This document shows positions 9,614-20,747 of a stretch of DNA of 64,000 nt, piece by piece. This DNA is from Knufia peltigerae. Its lineage: Eukaryota; Ascomycota; Eurotiomycetes; Chaetothyriales; Trichomeriaceae. Location: assembly GCA_030247855.1 (NCBI GenBank), contig JAPDRN010000029.1, forward strand, positions 62,001 through 126,000. Direction: 5' to 3'. Numbering within the stretch: position 1 is the first letter of the stretch; every line of letters begins with the position of its first letter. Under the pieces are notes generated by a model. It saw only the letters and a program-made list of their open reading frames with translations, was not told the DNA's origin and searched no databases. A program made the position numbers and the translations under genes.

Positions 9614-11598
9614 TCAGACTTTTTCGGACTCTACAGAGACTTTGTTGCTGGCAGCATGAGCTCGAATACGCCCAATTGCCTTTCTATCCATATGCACGGC
9701 AGTGTGGTTGGTCAAGTAGCGAGACGGGTCCTTCAGGAAACAGCTGGCGATTGCTGCAATCACACCAAACGGCGTAGCGGCCCAGAAAACCCGCTTGAAG
9801 GCGTACGCGTAAACATCCCGAAGCGCCATCGCGGCTGCAGATTCAATGGCTGGTGTGCTACCCGTAACATTCATGAAGGAGTCGGGAACTCCCAGTGCGT
9901 TGTTGATGGTTCCTGTCACTAGGTCTGACACAGAGGATAATGGGAGGCCATTGGCTAGGCCAGCTTCGGCAATGTTCTTGGCCAAGTGTTCCGTCACTAT
10001 GTTGTTGAGGATGGAACTGAACATAGCGTTGCCCACGCTCCCTCCAGCGGTTCGGAATGTTCCAATGAGGCCGCTCGCGATACCGAGATATCGGAGTGGA
10101 ATATTGAGTCCAGCGATAAGATAGCACAAGACCGTGACGGCGGTAAATGGACCGTTTCCAAAGAACTGGAAGGCCATCCACATTCCACGGTGATTGGGCA
10201 CCGCTACGGAATACAGAGCCACAAAGAGAACCCAGAGAAGCAGGTAGAAGACCACTTGTAGTCGAAGGTGTCCTATCTTGCCACTGATCGCCGTGCATAT
10301 ACCACCAAAGAACAGCAGTCCAAAGCCGTTGGGCAGAGACATGATTCCAATCTCTATTTGATTGCTTGTGAAAATGTACAGGGTGGCCTGGGGCAATATG
10401 GCCGACATGGAAACGAATACCATGCCAGCCACAAAAATTACCACCAGCAGTAGGGAAAACTCCCGAAATTGGCGAAATAGACTCCAGGGAAAGAGAGGCT
10501 CGTGTGCCACGTGGAAGTCGTACACGAAGCAAGCACAGAGGCCGCCGAAACCAACCACGATAGGAGTAATGGTCGAGGCAGAGGCCCATGAATTCCCAGG
10601 AGTACCTCCCCAGGTCAAACCGATCAGGAATGCCGTCAGCCCGCCGGTGTACAGGACGATGCCGATGTAATCGACCTCTTTAATCTGCTGCCATCGGCGT
10701 TTCTGGTGGTCCTGAAGAGGGCGTGAAGGCGGAAAATAGAACAATGCCGTTCCGACCAGGCTGATGCTATCGTAGATGACGCCGATGTAGAAAATCCAAC
10801 GCCATCCCGCTGCTGTGTGGGTATTCAGCAATGTGCCGATCAACACAGATGCTGCTGCCCAGGGAACTATCGCGACAACCTCCGTGAGACCAAGGGCAAG
10901 ACCCCTATATACCAGGTTAGCTTGGATTGTACATCCTATTATCTGTAGACAACGTCTCCCACCTCCACTTGTTTGGTACGAGTTCGGAGATGCCTGCGTA
11001 GGCAACGAAGATAACACCGGTGCCCCACCCTGCTATGGTCGTGCCTGCCACGACAATCAAGGTAGATGGTGCAGTGGCAGCAACAATCTGTGCACGATTA
11101 GTAATGATCTTCCATTAAGATTGGTCAGGGTTCATACACAGCCGACAAGATTGACAAGTTGACCACTCAAGATGGTCCACCGACGACCAAAAATGTCGCT
11201 TAGCCTACCGGCGACGCAGAAGGCAACAGAAGAAGAAATACTCCAGCCACCCACGATCCAAGTCACGTGAGACACATCTCCCAAGCTGGAGCCAATCTGG
11301 ACCAGCACGGCGGCGGGCAGAATAAAAGTACAAGCCAAGGGAGCAACAAAGGACAAGATGAGAAACTGCGTCATCAGATCAGCCGTACCCATCGCACATA
11401 GATCTATTAACATACAGCCACGGCAAGGATAGTCTGGGTCGGTAGTCGTTCGGCCACATCGAAATTGTCCTGGAGAGCTGCTGCGTCTTGATCATCCCTG
11501 TCCACGACCAAGGGTTTGTCTTTTCGTTGTGCTTGACTGAGCACTGTAGTCTCTTCCGGTATGTGAATTCTATCTGTACAAGAGGTGATAACGGCCAT
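9614..11598 (-). CDS. MFS exporter, DHA2/TRI12-like family
   Basis: Four exons, 11598-11416, 11365-11138, 11087-10963 and 10904-9614, give about 608 residues. The joints restore NLVGCIVAATAP and NKWRGLALGLTE. The third intron has an unusual GTGGGA donor but a good branch site and keeps phase. The protein has a hydrophilic N-terminus, then many membrane segments. The loop GRLSDIFGRRW is the MFS motif A. Length and segments such as WRWIFYIGVIYDSISL match fungal drug- or toxin-efflux carriers of the trichothecene-pump type with 12-14 helices. The start is the first ATG in the open frame. It lies downstream of the aminotransferases and could export their product, but a generic drug pump is equally possible. 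Confidence 0.88.
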
Positions 11599-12700
11599 GA
11601 TGAAGTAGTGGCGAGAAGTCAACGCGATGCTTAACTCGATTTGTTATCCCAAATCCTCAAGACTTATAGGAAATTGAGGTCATCTCTATAGCAGCAGTGA
11701 CTTACGCTTACGAGCTAATTAATAGTCAATATGGTTAGAACAAACTTAATAGAACTCTCCCGGAGGCCGTGAGGCGTTAAACGCTGTGGAGGACGTGTTG
11801 TCAATTAACTTGCGCCTCGCTTTTGTCCCGGGGCTACCTCCGGGGTAGAGTTTAATCCGGGGAAAATTCTCGAAAAGCCATACTCCGGAGTCCTGCAATC
11901 AGTGTCCGTCTAGACTTACCATCTCGATCCCAAGAAGTAATTTTTCCGTATGGCGCACTTTTGCGCCGTCACAGTATAAACTTCTAACCGGGCGGAAATA
12001 AACATCTTCTCTCTCCGTCCTCATACTATCCACCTCCTTTAGGCTTGGAGTCTCAGCTGGGAGATAATCGCATACTATAGCCATTGCGGGATGCGGAGAA
12101 GTGCCAGCGCGTGGCTTAGCTCGACTTTTATGCATGTAGACCCGATGAAGCTTCCCGAATACTAGAACGGTCGATGATTACTCGAGAGATCATATAGTCA
12201 TCCCTTCCGGTATCCCCAGAGGCCTCAAACTGGGACATGGTATATGAGATCCACTGTGTTGCTCAAGATTATTAGATTGAGTGTAGAATTACAGCGAGTA
12301 GGTACTCTTGTAGCGACAAAAACACTTTTAAGATGTAAAAGACTTTCGTTTTTAGTTCTATTTTTACTAAACTCACGCTATCATCTACAAGTTTGTAAGT
12401 GCCGACGAGATTGAACTGAAACAGTTGTACAGTGCCAGCCGAGAAGCTACAAAGTCGTGTTCTGGCAAGTATGGATGCTACAGCCTTACAATTTCTAAAC
12501 GTAAGGAGACAATCCAGGAATCCACTTGGCCTTTCGAAGGTTCGAATAATTCAGATACTTCAACGCACGCAAGCTCATCTGGTTCGCGCTGAGGCGAATT
12601 AACAAGATTTCTCTATGACGGAAGCAACAGGAAAAGTCAGGAACTTTTTCTTGAGCCTTGGCAACGAATCCAAATACAGTAGCAAACTCCACGGGATTCA
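11599..12700. promoter_or_regulatory. Promoter region of the MFS exporter with repeated TCCGG words
   Basis: TCCGG occurs several times in about 140 bp: CTCCCGGAGG near 11756, CTCCGGGG at 11838, ATCCGGGG at 11855 and ACTCCGGAG at 11882. Such clustering suggests a Zn2Cys6 regulator operator. The short open frames at 11899-12135 and 12495-12692 have no domain support. Confidence 0.35.
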
Positions 12701-12729
12701 GTAAGAGACCTCACTCCTCAGCGTGTGAG

Positions 12730-13235
12730 TCGCACCCATGGCTCCCTGGTCCCTACCGTCCTCTCGAGCTGGCTTCGAATCCTTCCTAGCAAAGTCATGG
12801 ACATAGCAAAAGAGGCCCTCCAATCCGGGCAGAAGGCCGCCGAACTCGAGCACCTAGTTATTGGAACAATGGACGCATCTCTACGACACCTTGAAGACAA
12901 TTAATATTCTTAAGACTACCTTGGACTTCGAGTTGGCGGACAGAGAAGACACCACGATTAGAAAATAATCAACGTTCGCTCGTTCTCTGCTTGGAAAGTT
13001 AGACAACGGAGTCCAGCAAATAATCCGTGGCCTGCAAAGACCATCATCAAGCGTACGTGCGAAAGTGATGCTGCTAGAGAAAAGTCAGCGGGAGGCGCAG
13101 GGCACGGAAGGTGAAGAGTTTTGGACAATTATTGGAGCGAATATACAACAGTAAAAAGCCAAGCTAGGAGAAGAAGAGGAAGAGGAAAAGGCAGACGCAG
13201 AATCAAGGGCTTGCCCCGGACGCATTGTTCTTTGA
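12730..13235 (+). pseudogene. Decayed, unidentified protein-coding remnant
   Basis: Reading the plus strand gives coding-like stretches broken by stops. Near 12750-12900: SKVMDIAKEALQSGQK and AAELEHLVIGTMD, ending HLEDN-stop. Near 12970-13235: LLGKLDNGVQQIIRGL, a basic/glutamate-rich LEKSQREAQGTE segment and EEFWTIIGANIQQ-stop, then EEEEEEKADAESR. Amphipathic, charged composition and several in-frame stops suggest a dead gene, but I cannot name the family. A low-complexity chance reading is possible. Confidence 0.35.
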
Positions 13236-13517
13236 AATACGAGTCCAGGTCAAGTACATGATTTTTGGGATCATCGGAAGTCACGCAAGGCGCTTTTAGA
13301 GCAGGGCAGCATGAAGCCCTTTGTCATTGATGTGAGCGGCACAAGTACAAATCCCACTGTGTCGGGTTAAGTTTGGTCACTCGGGTAAAATGACATCGCC
13401 ATGTCGTTGAGCGCGCAGTTTTAGGCCGCTAGGATGTTAGCCGCACGGAAATGTGGCACTGAGACTGTCTCGAACAGGTCGGCTGACTAATTTCCGTACT
13501 GGCCATAGCGTCTCCTC

Positions 13518-14342
13518 CTACTTGGGGTACTGGTCATCCAAGTACTTCAGGTGGACAACACGGCCAGTATTCGCCGTGACCCCCAATCCCAGCCATTCCT
13601 TCATCTCTGGGCTCAACTCCTGCTTCGTGACTTCGGGCAACTTCGCGGTCCAATTGACCTGCTGCCGCAGAAATGGCGCAGTGTAATATCCAAACAGCAA
13701 CGCACGATCCTGCTTCGAAACATTCTCTCCGCTGGTATGCCACACCTTGCCATCCATGACGATGATCGACCCGGCTTTGGCCTCGAACGGCTTGAGCAGC
13801 TGCTTCGCGTTGCGCGGCACTTGGCTCTGATGCTCCCACTTGTTGCTTCCAGGGATGTACAGTGTGGCGCCGTTCTCAAAGTACACGTCGGTGAGGCACC
13901 AGATGACATTGAGCGCCCAGATATTCGTCCATGGGCTCGGAACTACCAGCGACATGTCTGAGTGGAGGCCCATGGACTTCGAGCCTGGGCGGGCAATGTT
14001 GGCCGTAAAGTTTGAGATGAGGAAGTCGTTGCCCAGCACCGCCTTGACCATCTCGATCGCCGTTGGGTGTTGGATTAATTCGAGGAAGATCTTGTCTAGC
14101 TGCATCAGGTAGAACACTCGAACATTGCTGGGGTTGGGATCCAGGTACGCGAGACGCGTCGGGTCACCCTGTTTCTCACTAGCTTCTTTGGCTGCCCAGA
14201 GCCGTGACAACACCTGTGCGCATTCGTCTTGGGTCAGGATATCCGGGATGGCACACCAGCCCTCTTCATGGAGCTGTTTTTTGGCCGCCGCGGTGTCAAT
14301 GGCCGCCTCTGCCGATTTGATAGTTATTCCCATAGATCCCAT
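13518..14342 (-). CDS. PhyH-family Fe(II)/2-oxoglutarate dioxygenase
   Basis: Single exon of 274 residues. The family hydroxylates small substrates using Fe(II), O2 and 2-oxoglutarate. The iron triad is visible as His127-x-Asp129 (GLHSDMS) and distal His202 (KVWHTSGEN), followed by QDRALLFGYY, whose Arg can bind 2-oxoglutarate. The double-stranded helix core includes NGATLYIPGSNKW. The open frame extends to 14405 only through a GTG; the first ATG is at 14342. It is divergent from a Zn2Cys6 regulator, a common pairing in fungal metabolic clusters, with an MFS transporter beyond. Family sure; substrate unknown (phytanoyl-CoA-like, natural-product tailoring and others all possible). Confidence 0.9.
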   Translation of the reverse strand: MGSMGITIKSAEAAIDTAAAKKQLHEEGWCAIPDILTQDECAQVLSRLWAAKEASEKQGDPTRLAYLDPNPSNVRVFYLMQLDKIFLELIQHPTAIEMVKAVLGNDFLISNFTANIARPGSKSMGLHSDMSLVVPSPWTNIWALNVIWCLTDVYFENGATLYIPGSNKWEHQSQVPRNAKQLLKPFEAKAGSIIVMDGKVWHTSGENVSKQDRALLFGYYTAPFLRQQVNWTAKLPEVTKQELSPEMKEWLGLGVTANTGRVVHLKYLDDQYPK

Positions 14343-14772
14343 TGCGACGAGGTGCTGAGGCGAGTCCCACCTTGTAATCCAAGAGTCTTGGAGCCATGGC
14401 CTCACACCTCGGTGGTTTTATTTATTTATGCACGAGAGGAGGCCATCCGAGGTTCAAACAGGCTCAGCACGCTGCCCCAGGAGTACCAAGTGAGCCGAGG
14501 ATGAGCAAAGCGGCGAGCGGCTAGTCAGAACGGGATGACGGATGACCGGTTCGTCGCCTGAGATTACCTAAGTAGTAAGTCAGCTACATGACCCCGCATT
14601 ACGTGGCTTCGATGATGGATCACTTCAAAACGATTATCAGACCCGGGTCATAGAATAAACATGCGGTTACTACGTTTTTATTACTGCAAGTACCGTCCGC
14701 TCTCCAACTTGCTTTTCGTTTCTGTCTGTCAGCACTTACTACTTCGCGAAAAGAAATTATGTCACCAGATCC
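14343..14772. promoter_or_regulatory. Bidirectional promoter, PhyH gene / Zn2Cys6 regulator
   Basis: About 430 bp between the divergent starts. I see no clear repeat. Co-regulation by the neighbouring factor is a reasonable inference only. Confidence 0.4.
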
Positions 14773-16299
14773 ATGGACGCCGAGAATTACAGAGATACAA
14801 GTCCCACAAAACGGAGCGTAGTGCCGTCTTGTGATCGCTGCCATGCAATCAAAGAACGTTGCGTCTGGCAACAAGCTTCCCCAAAATGCCAAAGATGCCT
14901 GCGTCTACATCACACTTGCGAGATTCAACGGAAGCTAGGTCGGCCCGGCAGAAGAGCTCGAAACACTCTAAAACCAGTCTCTCCGCGCGCTATCAGGCCT
15001 ATGTTCGATGCCAACTCCCAACGCTCTCTAGATGGATCTCATGCCAGTCCGTCCACAGAAGAAACAAGTTCACCATCAGATTCGCAGTTATCTATCGGCA
15101 GCTTTTGTCCTGCCACCCTTTTAGGTGGGGTACTCTCGGCCGGCGCATTCGATACAGCAGAGCAGCGCCTGATTAATGTCATCTTTCGTGACAAGGCCTT
15201 CCTCGAGCACTACCTGTTGGTGCCAAGCCTTCACAGTGAACATAGGCAAGCCATTGTATCACGCCTCGATCATTCGACTTCGATGCTCAAGGATTGCCTG
15301 ATTGCAGGCGCTGGCTTATTTTCTCGTGATCACCAGGAGCTGACGGAGTTGGCGAAATTTTCCGAGGACTTTTGGATCAAAAAAGCGGCCAAATCCGTCT
15401 CATCGCTTCGATCCATTCAGATCTCCGACCGACGAGACATCTCGACGGTTCTGTTACTTGGAGCTACGATTGTCACATTTGCTCCATATCTGCCAGGAAG
15501 CAACGTTCTATCAATTTGTCGATACGTCCTTCGCCTTATCAGCCCACCCTCCTTACCTCTATCGGAGTGCCGCCTTGATCTGGTTGATTCGTCTTTTTTA
15601 ACCTGTCTCGTCTACACAGAAACCGTATGTTGCCTCTTTTCTGGCCAGGTTCCAACCATACATCTTACAGGGGTAGCACATGGTTCTGACGTGGATCGAT
15701 ACCTCGGACTTTCAGCCCCGCTTTTGCCCTTTTTTTACGATATATGTCAAGTCAACAAAGAAATTAAATTGGCATGTGGCGATAGCGGAATCATGTGTAA
15801 CACGGACCTCGTGCGCAAGTTAGAAGCAATTGAGAGCAAGGTGAATTGCTGGCAGCCGATATGTTCGGCGCACTTTGCCACACGCTTCAATCAAATCGAA
15901 GTGCTTCACATTACCCAACAGGTCCTCATTCTCCGTTTGACAGCGCTCCTCATCTTAAACCGATTACGTCTTGCTTATGGCGACCCGATAGGAACGGCAA
16001 GGGGAATGGTGATGTCAAAAATGATTCTATCTCAACTTGAAACTACCAACAGAATTACACAGAGGTCAATTATTTGCTGCGAACTAGCCTTCGTGGTCGC
16101 TTGCCTTGAGCTGCAAGATGAAGACGAGCAACGTTCAACGTTGGATAACATGTCTGACATTATTGGCTCTCAAGTGGACGATCAAGAGGCCCTCCGTGAT
16201 GTGATTCATTCTTTCTGGCTTATTCGGAAGCATCATGCTGGAATTTTTTGGTCCAGCCTGTCAGATATATTACCTCAAACTTTACGATGGCCAGGTTAG
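14773..16299 (+). CDS. Zn2Cys6 fungal transcription factor
   Basis: Single exon, 508 residues. The N-terminal zinc cluster is CDRCHAIKERCVWQQ followed by CQRCLRLHHTC (residues about 20-49, six cysteines), then a basic linker KLGRPGRRARN. The rest is a hydrophobic regulatory region without the full fungal_trans motif set. It acts in the nucleus as a DNA-binding regulator, usually recognising CGG-type half sites. It is divergent from the PhyH dioxygenase and upstream of an MFS gene on the other strand, so a local pathway regulator is likely. The intron-free structure is unusual beside its neighbours but not rare for this family. Confidence 0.92.
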   Translation: MDAENYRDTSPTKRSVVPSCDRCHAIKERCVWQQASPKCQRCLRLHHTCEIQRKLGRPGRRARNTLKPVSPRAIRPMFDANSQRSLDGSHASPSTEETSSPSDSQLSIGSFCPATLLGGVLSAGAFDTAEQRLINVIFRDKAFLEHYLLVPSLHSEHRQAIVSRLDHSTSMLKDCLIAGAGLFSRDHQELTELAKFSEDFWIKKAAKSVSSLRSIQISDRRDISTVLLLGATIVTFAPYLPGSNVLSICRYVLRLISPPSLPLSECRLDLVDSSFLTCLVYTETVCCLFSGQVPTIHLTGVAHGSDVDRYLGLSAPLLPFFYDICQVNKEIKLACGDSGIMCNTDLVRKLEAIESKVNCWQPICSAHFATRFNQIEVLHITQQVLILRLTALLILNRLRLAYGDPIGTARGMVMSKMILSQLETTNRITQRSIICCELAFVVACLELQDEDEQRSTLDNMSDIIGSQVDDQEALRDVIHSFWLIRKHHAGIFWSSLSDILPQTLRWPG

Positions 16300-16448
16300 G
16301 CAATTTGAAACGATACTTCAGTTTGAGCCTACATATTGTCCATGATGCAAGCTCAGGGCTTACAGATCCCATATACATTGTTGTATGGTAATATAATGGT
16401 ATCGTCGATGACGGGATTTTATGCTGTCTGGAGCAGCTAAACTAGCTA

Positions 16449-18280
16449 TCAAGGCCTTCTGCTGGACATTTGACGCCCTGACATTTCAATATACTTGTTA
16501 GTCGTGGCCATCCTTGCCTTCTTACCCCAAATCAACAACGGAATGGTAGCCAGCTGGAAGAAAAACGCCAACACCGCCACGTTGATATGAACGTTTTGAA
16601 CGCCGATGCTGTCAATCCAAGGTGTGACTGCGAATTGGATGATGATGGAAATGCTGTTTCTGACAAAAACGACACCCACTATGGCGTCTCCAATGATCTA
16701 TGGAGACATAGCTAGATTAGTTAGGCGCCCAAGAATAAATTCGAAATAATACAAGGATGAGTGAAGACTTGCGTTTTGATAACAATCATTGACATAAGTG
16801 AGAGCCACATCCATCGCCATTGCCGACCCTAGGGTAAAAATACCCCAGCCAAAAGCAACTAAAACCCAACTGGAACCCTGTATGGAGGACAAGTCAGCCT
16901 TTCTGAGTCTCGACAGAAGAAAGCATACAACCCACATGAGCGAGGCCAATGCCAAATATCAATATTCCTGCTGGACAGATAATTATGGTGGGTATAGCCA
17001 TCCAAAGTCGCATCTCAGGCTCATAAATACCGTCATTTCGCCTCGCTAACCACATGATGGCTTTATCATTGAGAGGTCCGCCAATAATTGCACCAACTAC
17101 GGACCCTATAAATGGAGACAGGTTGAACAGCCCAATCTGCGAGGCATTCCAATTATAGGGTGCGTGAAGGAAATTTTCGGATTCAACCGTGGATAAGACT
17201 GAATACCATGATAAGAGTGTACCGTATGCTATGGCAGCATACAAGACAGCTGGAAAGGTGAAGAGAATGATCGCAGGTTGGTAGAAATGCCTTTTGAACT
17301 CGTGCTCGGTCTCAGGAGACCGAGTGATGAAAGCCATACGTTCCCGGTAGGTTCTGGGCTTATATCTATCTTGTCGTTCAACGGACGTTACCGAGTCGTG
17401 GACGTTGGCAGCTTGGTCGTCATTCTGGCCCGAGAATTCTTTTGGCTTGACACTGGGCCCATTAGCATCAATGGATTTCGGATGCTGTTCGTCAGTATCT
17501 TCAAAGGTCGTGGCGTCATGACCAATCAGATTAGGGGTGTAAGAAGTTTCTTCGAAGAAAAAGATGACGAGAACCAAGTTGATAGCGAGGATGATGGCTG
17601 ACCACCACCACATCCATCTCCAACCTTGCCCGGTGACAACATAACCTGCGGCAACAGGACCGAGGTATGAGCCCACATTCTGCATGGTTATGAAGATACC
17701 GTTGGCAGTAGCACGCTGGTGGACGAAGAACAAGTCGGTAATGGTGATTTGAACAATAGTCTCGCTAATGGCGCCACCCAACCCCGCAAGGCAGTAAGCC
17801 GCAAGCAGCTCTCCTCCCGAGTTAAGCTTTGCATTCCAGATAGTGGATGCCATCTGAAAAAGCATGCTGAAGAGGTACACTGGCCGTCGACCGTACTTGT
17901 ACACAAAAGGGATAAAAAGTATACAGCCGACTGCTAGGCCAGCATAATTCAACGCCCATCCGTCGTTGATGGTACCGTATGAGATTCCAATATCTGCATA
18001 AGGCCCATAAGCCACAACGCCGATATCGACAAGGACAAAGGTCATGAGGACGTAGAAATTGACGAGCGAAAAATTGATAGCTTTACGCCATCGTGACCAG
18101 TTCTAAAGTGATGGTTAACATGGTTGGTCTCGATTAGGTGTTCTCTTTTTGGCGGTCACCTACCAATGGATCATTCGGATCATCAGTGGGAGTTGGATGG
18201 AGGATAATTTCGGCATGGGAACGGGTGAGCTCTTCCAATTTAATTGTTCCAAGTGGGAACTCCATCTCTGCACTGGTCAT
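16449..18280 (-). CDS. MFS transporter, HOL1/DHA1-like
   Basis: Four exons, 18280-18164, 18102-16936, 16877-16773 and 16697-16449, give about 545 residues. The cytosolic N-terminus (MTSAEMEFPLGTIK, then HPTPTDDPNDPLNWSRWRKA) is typical of fungal DHA1/HOL1-type carriers. Core features are FVYKYGRRPVYLFS (motif A), NGIFITMQNVGSYLGPVAAGY, GWRWMWWWSAI, a long central loop, and GPLNDKAIMWLARRN. The third intron appears to be GC-AG (AAC|GCAAGT), needed to join DCYQN to IIGDAIVGVVFVRN, a conserved end segment of this family. The second intron uses GTGGGT. Likely plasma-membrane uptake or efflux of a small molecule. Adjacent to the PhyH/regulator pair. Confidence 0.87.
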
Positions 18281-19090
18281 ATTGAGATAGAGCTTTAGAA
18301 ATTGGAGGGATCTAGAAAATGGTAATGAGACGAGGATGTATATAAGATAACAATCTCGTATATCTCACTCGAGATGATGGTGTTGGATCTTTAAATGGAT
18401 ATCACCGTTGTACTACCCCAAAGATCCGCGAAAACCTTCCCCTATAGGGGTTAAAGGCGATTAAATCTCGCGATAGTCTCTTATCTGGATCCACCTCCAT
18501 GAATGGGCAGCCGGTCGATATTAGCCAATCATATTAGTTTGCGACAGCCTGCGTAGCTGAGCAGCGAGGAGTAGAGCGCCGGGTCATAAACAGCCTCTAA
18601 GAAGACGAAGATCCTGCCGGTTAATCGATCCTCTCTGGTGTTTGATAGATGACTCTGCATCTGAACCTGTCACCTCATATAGATATGAATGCCTTTCTCT
18701 ATTACACTACTCTATTACTCACTTGTGGAGATTCCTTGCTCTGAGCACTAGACAATAAGTTAGAGATCTAACGGTAAATAGGAATACTTTTTCCCCTTTT
18801 CCGACGGATCGCAGCATATACCTACTTTAATAAGGATAGTCGCATGTTTAGGCCATTACGTATTGGATTAATCCCAATGTTCGAGACGGACTCTGGTAAA
18901 TATAGTGACTTCCTTCCGGACGACGAGATTTTTCTATTAACAGGGACAATTGTCTATCTTCTCACTAACATTACTTCCTTATATCTATTGACTCCTTTTT
19001 CATCTGTCATTATTTATTCTCACCACCATTTCCTCATTCAAGCAAGGGAATGTAAAAGGTTATTTATCCCGGACTGATAAAACCCAGAAA
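18281..19090. promoter_or_regulatory. Bidirectional promoter, MFS / amine oxidase
   Basis: About 0.8 kb between divergent genes, AT-rich in the right half. The frame at 18844-19077 has no domain. No other feature is seen. Confidence 0.4.
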
Positions 19091-20657
19091 ATGAGCAAGG
19101 CATATCAGAGACCAAAGGTGGCAGTCATAGGAGCAGGATTTGCCGGTCTGAGATGTGCTGATGTGCTCCTCCAAGGTGGAGTTGATGTCACGGTCTTTGA
19201 GGCTCGCAACCGAATAGGAGGCCGGGTATTCCAAGTCTCTCTCGAAGGCCAACTTTATGATGTTGGGGCAAACTGGATTCATGAACCAAACGAAAATCCT
19301 CTTATGGACATCGCCAAAGACACCAACACTTTTGTCTGTCCTCGCCCGTTCGGTGTTGCGCTCGTTGACTCCTCCGGGCGATCAAGATCGATCCCGTATG
19401 CTGAAAGACTAAAGACGACAATTGACGATTTGTTTGACCAGGCTTCCGAGTATAGCTATCAGCATTCGGCCGCAATTGACCCGAGACTGAGTATCATGGA
19501 TTACGTCCGAGATCGAGTTACCGAGGAGTTCAAAGGCCAGCCCGAATTCATGCAGGATTTACATCGGGAAGCCGAGCGACGAGGTATGTGGGATGGCGAT
19601 CCAACCAGTTCATTAAGTCTGAAGCATCAATGTCTCGAAAAAGGTCCGGGAGGAATTGACGTCTTTGTTTCTGGCACCTATAAGAATATTGTTTCCCAGG
19701 TGGCGAAACCGGCGCTTGAAAAGGGCGTGGTCCAACTGGGCCAGAAAGTCAACCGCATCATCTACCAAGACGACTCAAGTCCAGCCAAAGTAATGGTAGA
19801 AACTTCCAGTGGGACCCAAGAAAGTTTCGACGAGGTCGTGGTGACATGTCCACTAGGATGGCTGAAGAAGCATCGAACCAGTTTCTTCGTCCCAGAACTT
19901 CCACCTCCTCTGTCTCAAGCAATTGATAATATTAGGTATATGATTGATCCATCTTGGAGTCTGAAATCAGTCTAACAGGGACTCTAGCTTCGGGCGTTTG
20001 GAAAAGATTTACTTGACTTTCCCGTTAGCTTTCTGGCTCTCGCGTGGTCAGGATCAGCAATCAACTGGTTCGATAGACGGCTACCCCTGTGTGACGCACT
20101 TCCACCACCCATCATACGTCAAGAATCAAATCCCATATCCAGCCAACCAGATGATTGTATCCTTGACTCATCTTCTACAAGGCCACACTCAGCCCACTAT
20201 CCTTTTTTACATTCACGGCCCTTACGCCACCCAACTAGTTCACACCATCAAAGGCCTTGAACCGCACGGCGACGAATACAATAACGTTCTAGAGACATAC
20301 ACAAAACCATTTTACTCTCGACTTCCCAACTACGCCATTAATGATCCTGCATGTAAACCGAGATCGTACTATTGCTCGACATGGCAGCTTGACGATCTCG
20401 CGGGCAATGGCTCATATAGTAATTTCCAAATTGGTCAAGCTGATGCCGCCAAAGACGTTGCTATTCTCCGTGATGCCGGGGTCTTGAACCGAATGAAAGG
20501 TGTTTGGTTTGCTGGAGAACATGTCGCTCCAGCTTGTCGGCAAGCCACAACCGTGGGTGCATATATTAGCGGTGAACGCGTGGCCGAAAATATTTGCAAA
20601 AAGTGGGACATGGTTCTAAAGCGTGTCAGTCAGGGACAGCCTTTGGCGCATATATAA
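19091..20657 (+). CDS. Flavin-containing amine oxidase (polyamine oxidase/FMS1-like)
   Basis: Two exons, 19091-19935 and 19988-20657, give 504 residues. The 52-bp intron joins NIS to FGRLEKIYL in phase. Oxidises primary, secondary or polyamines with FAD. The N-terminal dinucleotide fold is VAVIGAGFAGLRCADVL (residues 10-26), then EARNRIGGRV and YDVGANWIH. The C-terminal FAD-contacting segment is GVWFAGEHV with ATTVGAYISGERVA. The LxxGPYA-like region and overall length match fungal polyamine oxidases; lysine-demethylase (SWIRM) domains are absent. No peroxisomal SKL-type terminus is seen (ends LAHI). The transketolase-like gene is convergent and 90 bp away; functional linkage is not evident. 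Confidence 0.9.
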
Positions 20658-20747
20658 ATATTGACAAGATTTGGCTGTCTTCATAGGAGTCTAACTGGAT
20701 AACGTGCATATTATATACACTTCAGGAGCTCGCCCATATCCTACGCC

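Noticed and set aside
9611..10670. Several plus- and minus-strand frames of 60-240 codons inside the MFS exporter
   Set aside because: They are other-frame shadows of the exporter's long exon; the exporter frame carries the MFS motifs.
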